From Auxenochlorella pyrenoidosa (lineage: Eukaryota; Chlorophyta; Trebouxiophyceae; Chlorellales; Chlorellaceae): a stretch of 45,121 bases of DNA. The position numbers and the translations under genes are program-made. Positions 30,901 to 42,351 of this stretch are shown here, piece after piece; within the stretch, counting starts at the first letter, position 1, and each line of letters opens with the position of its first letter. The stretch covers positions 91,677-136,797 of the forward strand of contig KQ482017.1 of NCBI GenBank assembly GCA_001430745.1. Direction: 5' to 3'. The notes under the pieces are model-generated. The model did not search any database, was not told the origin of the DNA, and saw nothing but the letters and a program-made list of their open reading frames with translations.

Positions 30901-33830
30901 CATGCAGCGTAGAATACATCGCCTGCGCCGCCTACTCTTCAGGGTGCTAGCAGTGAAGCGCTGGCGGGGTGGCGAGCAGCTCACAAATGTGCTGCGCCGA
31001 CCATTCTGACGCTTGCCATGCACGTGTGGCGCCGCGTGGTGCTGTGCAGAGCGCTTCAAGCGCAGCGGCATCGAGCTGGTGCTCAACTCTCGCGTGAAGG
31101 CAGTTGGCTCCGAGACTGTGACTGTTGTGGACAAGCAAAACAACGTGAGCCGCTTGGTGTCTGGCTGCTCCCAGTCTCGGCATGCACCATGCGCGGCCGT
31201 TGACGCGCACCCAGCTCTCTGCCCCGCTCACTACTGGCCTGCTACTCCTTGCCGCAGGAGTTTGAGATTCCCTTTGGCGCTTGCGTGTGGGCCACCGGTG
31301 TGGCCATGCACCCGGTGGTGCGCACCCTGCAGGAGAAGCTTGGCAAGGATGTGCAGGTGGGCAGGGAGGGTGATGGGAAGGTGCTGGGGGGCCAAGGGCG
31401 CAGAGCAGCGAGAGCAGCGCGACGCTGCACGAGGCCCAGCGCTGGAAAGCGCGTTTTTTTGTGCAGAACCCAACCCACCCACCGTGCACCGTGCGTGCAC
31501 CTGTGATGGCCCCATGCCTGCACCTGCCCCTCCACTGCAGCACCACTTCCGTGCGTGCGCCTAACAAATCCATGCCTCCACCCGCCCTCTTTCTTCTGCA
31601 GAACCACTTCCGCTCTGCCGTCACTGACGAGTTCCTGCGGGTCAAGGGCAGCAACGGCAGCATCTTTGCCCTGGGCGACGCCGCCACCATCGAGCAGAAC
31701 ACGGTGAGAGCACGAGGGCCGCCGCGCGGTGCGGGACCGCCCCCTTCCGGCAGGCGTGTTGTCTTCCAGCAGGCGGCGCCGCCTGCTTTCTGTGTGTGCC
31801 GTGCTCTAGCGCGCGCGTGGCCATCCGCGCCAGCTGTGCAACCGGCGCTGCTTGGTACCCAGCTCCCATCTCTCCCACACGCCCGATACCCATCCCCCAC
31901 CCCAACCCCCGCACCCTGCCCCCCGGCGCAGGCCACCGCCAAGGCCACCGAGCTGTTTGACAAGTACGCGGCCACCCACCCCGACGGCCGGCTCACCCTT
32001 GGCGAGCTGCAGCAGCTGATGCGCGAGGCCAGCGAGGAGTTCCCGCACCTGCGCGAGCACGCCACCTTCCTGGACGGGTGAGCGCGGCGTGCATGCCCTC
32101 GAATCCCCTGATGCCCTTTCTCCTTAGCTGAGAGAGAGCCGTGTCGTTTCTCCTTAGTTCCTGATACTTGGGACCCAGTTGACTGGTTCGCCCTGCCAGG
32201 AGCGCTGCCTGCACATGCATGCTGCCTTCCCTGGCGGGCAGTGGAGTAGCCATGCTGCTACGTACTGTGTCAGGCAGAGCGCTGGGCTCTCATCGTGGGT
32301 GGCTTATTGACCGCCCTCCCAACAACCTGCTCTCTGCGTGCTGCAGCAAGCTGGGCAGCCAGCGGTTTGGCGGCCTTGTGTTCAATGCCTTCTTTGATGC
32401 CAACAAGGACAAGGCCAGCGTGAGTGGGGGCCGGCGCTGAGTGTTCCCAGCGGGACAGCATTGCGGCCTCGGTGCATGCCCCCAGTGTTTGTAATGAAGG
32501 ATGGGAGGCCAGCCAGCAGGATGGTGCGCCCATGATGCAGCAGCCCTCTGCTTGCAAATCACTTGCTGTTGCATTCCGCAGTCAACAACCCGGCAGCTGG
32601 CAGCGCTGCCTGCCCCCTGCCATGCTGCTCCAACCTGCGTCCTGCTGTGCGTGCTGCAGATGTACCGCGAGCTGGGCATCGTGGACCCCTCCTCCACCCT
32701 GAACCACGACCAGTTCACCGCGCTGCTGAGCAACATCGACAAGGGGCTGCGCGCGCTGCCGGCGACCGCACAGGTGGGGCCGTGGCATGGGCTTGAGCGT
32801 CTGGAGGCCTGGCTGGCAGTCCTTATGTGGTCGGACACCCCCGGCAAGCATTGCGTGTGCACGTTTGCGAGCCCGTTACCGACCTGGCGCCGCTCGTCGT
32901 CCTCCTCTTGCCTGCAGGTGGCAAAGCAGCAGGGCGAGTACCTTGCAGCAGCGCTGAAGGCGGCAGACGGCAACATGGATGGTAAGTGCTGCAGCCCGCT
33001 CTGCCGCGCCTGGAAAGTTGGTCAATCAATGTGCCTGTCGTGCCAACCCTTGGACCGCTGCCTACTTGCGGTTGACCGGGCTTGCATTGCGTTAACATCC
33101 TGTCCCACATATGCCCACATCGTCTCCTCCCCCTCCTCTCCTTGGCTGTGCTAAGCAGAGCTGCCCAAGCTGGCCCCCAAGTTCCAGTACAGCCACAAGG
33201 GCAGCATGGCATACGTGGGCGGAGGTGCGCAGCCCATCCCCTGATTGCCGTCAGTACTTGCTGCAATGTCGGGCGTCTCAGCTCCCTGGCCCCATGCCTC
33301 GCTTTTGAACCCCCCAACCGGCAGTGCGGAATCAGCGTGGCCCCCCTTGCTTGCGACCTTGCTCGGCCACCCACCCGCCCTTCCAAGCTTTGATTGGATG
33401 CTGATGCTGTCCTCTGCAGACCGTGCGGTCATGGATGTGCCCAAGGTGGGCCCCCTCATGGGCCTGGCAGCCGGCCTGGTGTGGCGCGGCTTTGAGACCT
33501 GGAGCCAGATCTCGTTCCGCAACCAGGTGCACAGCCGCTGCCGGGTGTCACCATCTCGCAACATTCCTGATTCTGCTGTTTGAACGCTGCTCATCCTGCT
33601 ACTTGCGCAGTGCCTTGACTGGCCCCTGGACGTATGCGCTTGTATAGCCGCGTCCATGCCGCTGCGCATGGTGTCGTTCTGACGTGCATTGGACTGGCGC
33701 GCAACTGAGCACTTGGAGCCAAGCTCGAAAATGATGTGTGATTGTCCATTGCCCGGCGCCCCTGCAGATCCTGGTGGCCAACGACTGGGCGCGCACCAAG
33801 CTGTTTGGCCGTGACACCTCCCGTGTCTGA
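27916..33830 (+). CDS. Type II NAD(P)H dehydrogenase, NDB type with EF-hand-like insertion
   Basis: A rotenone-insensitive flavoprotein that passes electrons from NAD(P)H to quinone without pumping protons. Exons: 27916-28068, 28294-28381, 28585-28658, 29092-29196, 29409-29478, 29654-29717, 29944-30082, 30295-30411, 30694-30778, 31050-31144, 31258-31356, 31602-31703, 31932-32077, 32347-32419, 32660-32773, 32918-32981, 33159-33224, 33420-33526, 33768-33830; every phase agrees, giving 607 aa. FAD site: [14 protein letters not shown] (74-87). NADH site: [17 protein letters not shown] (239-255), with E280 at the end of the second strand (E is typical of NADH-preferring NDBs). The insertion [20 protein letters not shown] (405-424) aligns with the NDB EF-hand but lacks the first Asp. 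The C-terminus GRDTSRV is typical. The leader ends LKSVRA-like (KLSVRAVAA), resembling an algal plastid cleavage site. All introns are GT-AG. Confidence 0.95.
28651..28713 (+). repeat. Duplicated donor segment, dehydrogenase intron 3
   Basis: TGGTGTCGGTGAGCTTCTGC at 28651 and TGGTGTTGGTGAGCTTTCGC at 28691 are followed by TTGCTTG in both. The first is the real exon 3 end plus donor. The second, 40 nt into the intron, preserves the GGTGAGC site but is out of frame. Confidence 0.85.
29001..29117 (+). repeat. Duplicated acceptor segment, dehydrogenase intron 3
   Basis: CCCTGCAGCC then AGGAACTTCTTCACGTACAC occurs at about 29008-29037 (with one G for C change) and again at 29084-29113. The second copy is the real start of exon 4 (29092). 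The first is 76 nt upstream, and its use would shift the frame. Confidence 0.9.
29321..29360 (+). repeat. 20-bp tandem repeat in dehydrogenase intron 4
   Basis: Two adjacent units, GCTAGAGCACCGCACCGCAG and GCTAGAGCATCGCACAGCAG, each end in a CAG that could serve as an acceptor. They sit about 50-90 nt before the real acceptor. Confidence 0.8.
31511..31617 (+). repeat. Duplicated acceptor segment, dehydrogenase intron 11
   Basis: CATGCCTGCACCTGCCC ... CTGCAG then CACCACTTCCG (to 31551) is repeated as CATGCCTCCACCCGCCC ... CTGCAG then AACCACTTCCG (to 31612). The second copy is the real acceptor and the head of exon 12; the first is a decoy 61 nt upstream. Confidence 0.85.
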
Positions 33831-34403
33831 GCGCAGCTGGCGCCGAGCTGGCGCACATGTTAGTCCCTGCAACATGCCCGCAAGCCGCCCCTTATGCCAC
33901 TTGTACAACCACACTCCATTTCGTTGCCCTTCATTAGGAACCCCTTATTTCATCTGTCCGCACAGCCTGGCTTCGTCGATCCTGGTTGCACCGCTCTTCC
34001 TTCCTGCCACTTGCCGACCTGCCTACCCGTCGAGACGCCCTATCACAGCCACCGCCTAGTCACTGCGAGTGGTGATGCACTGCTCTGCTTTTCCCGTGGC
34101 CCCACAAGCTGTGGGCCAGTCTGCATGTTTGGAGCAACGCGTGTTTTGGTGGTGCTGCCGCCTGCTCCCGGCATGCTGCATGGCCCGCGCTGCTTGCCAC
34201 CCCCTGAGCACCAAACTTGGCCCTCCATCCTCTCTTTGAAACCCCCGCGCCCACGATACAGCAGCAGCAGTGCTGGGCGCTCGTATCCATCGTCACAGCA
34301 CTGCCCTCTGCCTCCCACCCTGTTGCTGTGTGTCTCGTTTGCAATGTCTTCTTGTTAAGTGTAGCTGTCCGTTCCCTATGCATAGTGTGAGTGATTGTGT
34401 ATA

Positions 34404-34408
34404 TGTAA
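34404..34408 (+). terminator. TGTAA poly(A) signal of the dehydrogenase gene
   Basis: It lies 574 nt after the stop at 33830. The intervening 33831-34403 would be 3' UTR and shows no gene. Confidence 0.5.
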
Positions 34409-34686
34409 CAGCTGGGAGAAAATTGTAGAAAGAGCGACAAGCAATCTGCTGGCTTGGATGTTGGGGTAGCCCACCGCTGAGCGTGCCAGTGTGGCGGGGC
34501 AGGATCATAACGGCGGGGCTGCACTCATGCAATCCCTGTCGATCGATCAGAGGCGCTGATGATCAGCTGCTAATTCTGACCATGCGCAGCAACATCAATA
34601 GCACCACACGCGTGCGGGGGCTCCTTCACTTGTCTTTGTGCAAACCCTGAAGGAAACACACATCGGAATTCGTCCGTAATAGCTGG

Positions 34687-37600
34687 ATGTCGAGGCTGCA
34701 AGAGGCGGGGATGCTGCTGCAGACGACAAACGGCCAGCTATGGGTGGTGCAGGAAGGCGAAGACAACCGGGTCTGCTCCCTGCAGCACCTGGGCCTCGGG
34801 AACCTAGAGATCATGCGATCCCTGGCTAGAGGCGATGCCGGGATGCTGAATTGCCAGGGCTTCCTGGCTGCCGCCGCCCGCCTGCCGCAGGAGACGCTCG
34901 GTCAGGTGTGCGCATCAAGCCCTTGTCGCTGGTGTGACTTATTTAATGCTGCTGAGAACATCAGCGGCAGGCTCTGCATTGAACCGCCGTAAAGCTGTGT
35001 AGCTAGACACAAACAGATGGATGTGCAGCTGTTCAACTTCGACCCAAAAACGCCGTACCGTGTGTATTTCGTAATGAAAGCACTGCGACAACCTTTCCTC
35101 TGGCAGGCCACACTTGCGGCTGCGCTTCTCGGTGGCAGCAGCCGCACGCTGGCAGGCCTGCCCACCTTCCTGGACTCGGCTGCGGCAGCCATCCCTGGCG
35201 TGCCCAGCCTGCCGCGCGGGGTGGTGCGCAGCGGAGGCAGCATCCAGCTGGCGGTGGCCGGCTCCAGCGGGCCTTCTGTCTTTGACCTCATGCATGAGCT
35301 GCGCTGCTACTCGGCAGCCGGCAGCGGCTGCCCCAGCATCCAGGCAGACTTTGCTGCAGACGCATCGGGCGGTGCTTCTCCATCCCTGCTGGCAGCAGCT
35401 CTGCGCAGCAGCGGGCCTGGGTGCAGCAGTCCTGAGCTGTGGGTTCGGTGGGGCAAGACCGCCGATGACTGGTGCTGCTTTGCGGTGCCGGGCGGTGGGC
35501 AGCAGCCCAGCGCACGCTGCAGCTGCGGCTACGCCGGCCTGGGGCTGCTGTTCTGTAGCCATCTGGCAGAGGCATACAGGGCCTACCTTGCCCCTGGCAT
35601 GGGGGCCAGCATCTGCCGCCGCCGCAGCGCTTCTGTGCTCGACGTATCGGCACTGGAGCTGGCAAGCTCACAGGTGCGGGGTGCTGACTGTGCTCAATTG
35701 GAAGAAGGTTTGTTGCAGAATGTTGGCAACATCGAAGGTCTCCCTTCTTGTTTGTTATGCAAAATCTCAGGTGGGCGCCGCAGGGGCGGCCCTCCTGTGC
35801 CATGCACGCGTGCAGTGGGACCCTGCACGAACGGTGCAGGGCCTGACCCTGCAGTGTGCGCCCTCTTGCCCGCAGCTGAGCGTCTACGAGCTGGTCCCGC
35901 TGCTGCTGGCCACCGCACTGTACACCGGAGCTGGCAGTGTACTACATGGGCTCGGCCTGGGTGCTTCGGTCTGGCAGGCAGCAAGCCCAGCAGCAGCGCT
36001 CCAGGTGAGCGCACGGCAGCATGCCAACTGACGCTGCGCTGGCAAGCACCAGCTTGGCAGGTGGTATCAATAGTCTTTTGCACACGTGTCAAACCAGCTG
36101 TGCGACGTGCTGCTACTCCCACAGCCACCCCTCTGCCCTGTCCGAATTCAATGCAGCACGCCATGCCGCACAAAGCTGCCGTGGCCCACACGGCTGCGCA
36201 GGAGAGCAGCCTGGGCAGCTGGCAGGTAACAGCTGCAGAGGGCGGCAGTGCCGTGCCTCTGCTGGAGCATGCCGGGTCTCTGCTGTGCCCTGCCACAGCC
36301 GAGGGCCTGTGGGCGGCAGTGGCCCTCCCAGACCGGCTCTTCGGTATGCCTGACCATCTCAAGCCTGCCACGACCGGTTGGCTGAGTTGCGTGGAGCTGC
36401 TGCAGGCGGCCATGCTGCTGCAGAGCGTGGGGCATGTTCAGTGCAGCCGGCACCTGCTGCAGGCGAGTGGCATGGGGGAGTTCTGAAACTTGCAACCAAT
36501 GCTATGCAACACCTGCATTAATGTTCACATGCATGCAAATGCTTGAACAGACTGCCAGGCTGCTTTTTGCTGTTGTGGCCGCACACCGCTCACCAGCGTG
36601 CCTTCTCCCCTCCTGCTCCATTCCTCCAGGAGTACTTGATTGCAATGTCAGGACCCGCCATCTGGCGCCTGTGCGAGCCTGTCCCACGCAACCTCCTGCA
36701 CCGCCTGTGGGAGGGGCTGCTGCCAGCAGAGGAGCGCCTGGCCTGGTGGGGCCAGCAGAGTGCGCGGGCCAGCCAGCGGCTGTGCAGCGCAGAGTATCTG
36801 GACCTGCTGGGGCAGCTGCTGGGCCCTGTGGCAGGTGAGCGGCACTTGACTTCAACCGTGCATTTCATACATGCACGTGCGCATGCGCGTCATCGAGCAT
36901 GCTTGAACGATGTGCACAGCGCAGGAGAGCTTCTTAGGCGTTGCTCACAAGCAGCTATGCGGCAGCCAACTCAGCAATGCGGAGACTCTGCTCCAACGGA
37001 ACCTGAAATGATCGAATGGGGCCTGATGATGCGCATCCTTGTGCCGTGCATGCTCACACAGCGCGGTGAAGCCCCCCGAGTGCAATCCTGGCATCAACGT
37101 GCCTGTCTGCTCCCTGTGCAGCGCTGCAGCATGTTCAGGCCATGCTGCACGTGGAGGAGCACACAGAGTGCCTCGAGCTGGCCATGTGGGTGGTAAATAG
37201 CCCGGCCGGCACATCCTATCTCTCCAGTGAGCAGGGAGGCTTGTACCTGCCTGCATGTGGCTGGGAGTCATATGCATCATTGCAGCACTCTGGGCCGTGC
37301 CAGTTCCTTGCTGTGCTGTGGGATGGCATTACCAGCATGGCTCGGGACCTGCCCGGCGCCAGCCGCGAGCTTTTGCGATTGTGCATTCACTCGGCTGCCT
37401 CTTCTTGTGCCTTGTGTCCTCTTAGGTCACCGTGATGTCCTCCCAGCTCTCCAGAACTTGGGAGCGGGATTCCCACAGGAATTGGGAAACCACAGCTTTG
37501 CGCCAGGCCCGCGACAGGACCAGCTGCTCAACTGGCTGGCAAAAGTTCAGTCCAAACATCTGCGCGGCGCCAGCGGCGCCAGGCACCCCGGGCTCTGTGC

Positions 37601-40600
37601 AGGCGCTGCGGGCGGCGACAGCAGCCAGGCAGGGCAGCCCGCCGCGCTTCTGCTGACGGCGGCACGCAGCGTCGCGCGTCGGCTGCTGGACTTGCCGCCT
37701 GCAGAGGTGCTGCTTTGCTGGCTGCAATGCTCTTTTGGTGGCTGCTGCCCAGAGGGCCCTGAATGTCGGCAGCCAGCGTGTCATTCCAGCTTTCCTTGAC
37801 CCCCTCGTGGGCCAACTGCATGCCGCAATTTTTCCACGTTGCAGGCCATGCGCATGTATGACCAACTGATACCCGACATGCAAGAGCTTGTGATGGCAGG
37901 TGAGGCGCAGGGCTGGTATCAGCCCCCCTGGGTTGAATGCAGCAGCTACTGCACAAGCGTTCCACAGCTCGCCTGTGCTCAATGCGTGCATGTGATGGCC
38001 AAATGTAGTCTGCAACCTTGCAGACTAATGCATCCAGACCATGACAACCTGCGGAGACTGATTTTTGCAACCCAACCTGTCTGCATGTGCACCTGGGCCA
38101 GAAGCGGCGGCCGCCCTCCAAGCGCATCACCTGTATCACCAGATCCGGCCGCCCAGGGGCAGGGTGCTTGACGCGGTCTTGCAGGCACAGCAGGCGCTGC
38201 AGGAACGGGAGGAACCAGTGCAGGGTGCAGCTGGCATCAGCGCCGGCCTGACGTCGCTGCCTCGTCCGCAGCGCGGGCCACTTCAGCAGCCGCTGCAGCA
38301 CTCCACGGAGTTCTCCCTCAGCGCCCTGCTTGCCGCGGCTGCCGCTGGCGGCAGCTGTGAGCAGGCCGCAGCGCTGCGTGTTGCAGCCAGCTTCAATTTG
38401 ATCGACATGAGCAAGGGGGGCTCGGGCAGGGTGAGCAACGGGAGGGCCCACTTTGTGTCCCCGGCCATGCATTTGAGACTTGCAGTAGCATTGCTCTTGT
38501 ATCGGTCCTCCTGCTGCAGCGCTGCAGTCTGTACTGCCCCCTGAGCTGTGCCGCGTGCTTAATTGCTACAGACTCAAATTTCCACTCTCATCAAGCATTT
38601 GGAGAAGCCTTGCTGGAACCACCTGGCATCGCTTCTGGACAGCTGCCGGCACGACCCTGGCCTGCCTGGCTGCGGCACGCTGCCCATGGTTCTGGCAGCC
38701 TGGCAGCAGCTGCTCAGCGCGGCTCGACAGCACGCAGTGAGAGAGGCAAACCACCCCTGGCCCCTGCCCCATAAAGGTGTTAGGGCCAGAAAGGACGGCA
38801 AGGGCGAGCAGCGGGCAGCGTCGCTGCTGCAGGCCTGGGTGCCTGCCCTGCCCATACAGCTGCTTACGGCGCGGCTGCCTGGCTGCCTGGAGGCCAGCTG
38901 CGCAGCAGCGGCTGCTGCCCTTGAGGCTCGAAGAACGTCTCCGCCAGAGGCGCTGTCCTTAGCCCTGTCTGGTGTACTGAGCTGCTGCCAGCTGATCTCA
39001 GGTGGGCGAGGTATCGAGAACACAGCAGCTGGTGCTCTAATCAAGCTGGCACACCCTACATTGCAGCGTGCTGCAGCACTGCAGTACGGCCATTAAACCA
39101 TGTCGATGCCCATTGCAACAGAAGCCATCCTCCCCCATACGTGCTCTGTGCAGAGTGCACCTGGGCAGCGGCGCTGTCTCCAGAGCACGCAGCAGCTGCT
39201 GCGGAGCTGCAGCATGGCCTGCAGCCGCGCCTGCTGCTCCATGTGGTGCCGGTGCTGTTGCAAGCAGCACAGGCAGCCAGCAGCGACTGTGACGAGCTGG
39301 AGAATCCGCTTCGAGTCCTGCGAGCGTACGCCCCTCAGGGGTTCCTGGATGTTGATTGGATGCCAAGGCTGGACTGGCTGGCAGCTGCGGTGCTGGATCC
39401 GCTGCTCTGGCCCTCCCCGTTTGAGGCGCCAGCAACCGCTGCAGGTCGCAGCACTGCACGCGCGCCCGCTCAGGCGGCAGGTCCCGCAGCTGGTGGCCAC
39501 TCCAGTCTCGTCGCTCTCCTCCCGCACCTGCTGACCGCCTCGGCAGCAGCGCAGCACAGCAAGTGCCCCGTGCTGCAGGGCCTCTTCCTTGTGGTGCTGT
39601 GTCGCTGCCTTGCAGCTGTCAGCGCAGCGGCTGAGGCGCCCGCCGCAGCTCAGCACAGCGCCCACGCAGCGTTGGTGCACCTGCTGCTCTCCCCAGCAGT
39701 TGCAGCCTGCCTGCAGCCTGCCGTGCTGTGCGCAGAGGAAGGGCTGCGCACCGCAGAGGGCCTCTTTGAAGCGGCGGTGCAGGCCGGCAGGGCGGGTGGG
39801 GCAGGCAGCCCAGACCTCGGTCGCCTTGCATACCTGGCAGTCAATGCGCTGGCCAGCCATGCTCGCAGCAGCTGGAGCTCTCCTGCTGCCCTGGTGCACA
39901 AGGGGGTGCACAAGGCTTCTGTGGAGCGGGCGTTGCAGGAATTGGACAAACATGCGGGCTGGTAAGCGTGCCATGCGGCAGGAGTGCATGCGAGCGGCCA
40001 CAGTGACTGCCTGTTGGCACATCGCTTGCATGCAGCAGGTCAAGGCTATGTTGCCTCAATGTTTTGCTTATTCTTTGCCTCTACCGCCCGAGCATTGCTG
40101 CAGGCAGTCCAGCGCTCTCTGCCTGCTGTCTTGCTGGCTGAATGCTGCGCAGCAGGAGCAGGCGCAGGCAGCTGAGCGTGCAACTGAGTCGGCCAGCGGT
40201 TGTGGCAGCAGCGTCAATGGCCCGCCCTCTCCCATGCTCGTCGCCAGCACGCTGACGGCGCTGCTGACAATGTGAGGGACTTTGGCAGAAAGCGCCTGAT
40301 GCGCTACCAGAGCATGCTAGCGCACATTCACAGCGATACTTGCATGCATTCTGATGCAGAGTACCTGGGTGCAGAAACGTGCTGAAGTTGAAAGGTCCGC
40401 TATATTTGCACTGGTCTGGCAGCTTCTTGGTGCACACCTGCTGTTGCTCTTCACCTGGAGTGCAGAGGCATGAGCCCATGCGTCCTGGAGGAAGCAGCGC
40501 GGCTGCTCCGCTTGCTCGCCCAGGCTCACCCGCCGCAGCTGCTGCTGCAGTGCAGCAGCCTGCCCCTGCTGGTGCATGCTGCCGCCACAGGCACGTACAA

Positions 40601-41509
40601 GTCGCACGCTGAGAGCGCAGGCGCCCTGCACGCAGGCAGCGCAGGCGTGCCCAGCCATACAGCTGCGTACAAGTCGCATACGGAGAGCGCAGGCGGGTCC
40701 AGCCAGCACGCGGGCAGCAGAGCGGCCTCTCTGCAGCAGCAGGTGGAAGCGCTCCTCAGCCAGGTTCAGCAGGCAGCAGCTGACGCCGGTCCTGCAGGCG
40801 CTGTCGCGCTGGCCATGTGGCAGCTGTGGCGCGAGCGCCCTCCAGCCGACATCGCGAACAGCGGCAGGCAAGGCGCAAGCCCTGCAGTGTTCACAGCTGC
40901 CAGCAGCGGGGCCGCTATGCCTTGGGACCGCCTGGCCGCGGCAGCTGCCATCTTGAGCGGCCGCCACAGCGGGGCTGGCGGCGGCAGGACCACAGCTGGC
41001 ATGGAACAGGCTGCTTGGCAGGCGGAGGCACGCATGGGTGAGGTGCCAATCGCCAGCATGTCTAATCGCGGGAAAGGGCGGGGACGTATGCAGTCACCTG
41101 GCAGGCAAATGCACCCCGTGAAGGGGCTTCTGTGATCCATTCAGTTCTGCCGGCGATCGACAGCTTCGGCCTGCCTGCTGCACGGCATGCCTACAGGGTC
41201 GCATACCACTTTTTTCTGCTGCGCGCGTGTTTTGTGGGCATGGAAGAGGTCACAACAAAGTGGTGTTCATGGTGGGCATGCTCAGGTTTGTCGTCTCATG
41301 CTCTGCCGCATCTGTTCCCTGGTGCTGCAGGCACCCTGCTTGGCTACCCCGACGATGTGCCATATCATGGCGTCCACAGGGGCACGTATCTGGGCGATTT
41401 CGACCCCGCATTGCATGAGCATGCGGAGGAGAGCGATGGATCTGACAGCTACGATGGCGGCTATGACTATGCATACGATGGCTGGGGCTCTGACAGGCAC
41501 TCTTCCTGA
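34687..41509 (+). CDS. Large protein with SWIM-type zinc-finger signature
   Basis: Exons: 34687-34905, 35107-35673, 35876-36004, 36157-36462, 36630-36834, 37122 to about 37364, 37426-37706, 37845-37899, 38102-38430, 38572-39001, 39154-39961, 40104-40271, 40466-41037, 41331-41509, giving about 1496 aa. All phases agree. The junction after 37122-37364 is the weak point; it needs a GC donor at 37365. The intron after 36462 clearly uses a GC donor. Residues 211-225 read CSCGYAGLGLLFCSH, matching the SWIM pattern C-x-C-x(n)-C-x-H, preceded by WCCFAVPGG. The rest is Leu/Ala-rich and looks helical, with few charged domains, and ends in an Asp/Tyr/Gly-rich tail. Large SWIM proteins of the ZSWIM group act as cullin-ligase adaptors in animals. 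That identity is only a suggestion here; no other family feature was recognised. Confidence 0.62.
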
Positions 41510-41704
41510 ATGCATGCCAACAGCGCTTCGTCTCAGGAAGCTCCAGGCCCGTCTGCACACCAGCGCTGGCTAAGCAACAGCTGGCCTGTCAGTCTGCTCG
41601 GATGCGGTGTTGCGCTGGTCTGCTATTGACGCCGTACCGCGAGTTTGCTGTCACTGGGACCTCCCAGCCCATGTAGCAACCACCGTGTGACCCTCAGACC
41701 CTGG

Positions 41705-41772
41705 CACTTGCTTGCTTGCTTGTTTGGGCTAAAAGTCTGTCTATCCGCAACGGAACTTGCGACACAGACCCT
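41705..41772 (-). repeat. Dispersed hairpin repeat, best minus-strand copy
   Basis: On minus it reads GGTCTGTGTCGCAAGTTCCG then TTGCGG, ACAGAC, CCCAAACAAGC and AAGC repeats. It is nearly the same as 17074-17134, with the same nested arms. It lies in the 3' UTR of the SWIM-type gene. Confidence 0.85.
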
Positions 41773-41952
41773 CTGGGCATTCCATTCGTCATCCATGCCA
41801 GGCCGGAACGGGACTCCCGGCTCGGAGCCCTTCGTACGAGCAAACGAAGGCCACAACCCTCCGCGCTGCTTTAGCCGCCTACACGCCTCAAGCTGGCCAG
41901 CGCAGGGCTTGGTTTGCACCTGCTTCCTTTCAGAGCTCTTCAGTCTAGTTCT

Positions 41953-41971
41953 TTTTACAGCAGCTGTAAAA
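41953..41971. terminator. Palindromic two-way poly(A) signal
   Basis: TTTTACAGC, one central base, then GCTGTAAAA. The palindrome supplies TGTAA on plus (41965-41969) for the SWIM-type gene and on minus (41959-41955) for the gene at 42352-43927. Both lie about 400-460 nt from their stop codons. Confidence 0.65.
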
Positions 41972-42351
41972 CTTGTGTGCAGCTTCGAAGAATTCTGGGC
42001 AGGGTGTGAAGGGCCAAGGGACGCTGGAGATGCACGTAGGGGGAGGAGCCATGGTGAGGCGGGCAGGCAGAAGCAAGTACAGCGAGGCTGATGCGAGGGC
42101 GGGGGTACACACGTCCGAGCCAGCCAGGATGATGCGAGGGGCACTGCCCTGGCAGGGGTACATGCAGTGAAGCCAGCGAGGCAGCAAGCCAAGAAGTGAA
42201 GAGCCACGTGGCACATGTGCACATCGAGGCGGGGTTCTGGGGCAGGGTTCAGAACAGGCCGGGAAGCACCAGGCAGGCTCGGCGCTTTGGTGCAAGGCAG
42301 AAGGCTCGCCGACGTGGCGGCAGGCCGCAGCAGGCATCCAGCGGGGAGCCG

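Larger units (their letters stand above)
41510..42351. other. Region between two convergent genes
   Basis: It holds the 3' UTRs of the SWIM-type gene (plus) and the 42352-43927 gene (minus), a dispersed repeat copy at 41705-41772 and the two-way poly(A) signal at 41953-41971. I see no further gene. Confidence 0.6.

Noticed and set aside
35107..35673. SWIM finger as part of a Mutator-type transposase
   Set aside because: No DDE transposase motifs or terminal inverted repeats were seen around the gene, and the chain continues for over 1200 residues of unrelated helical sequence.
39093..40043. Minus-strand frame of 316 aa
   Set aside because: It lies opposite the long in-frame exon 39154-39961 of the SWIM-type gene, whose phases link to neighbours on both sides.
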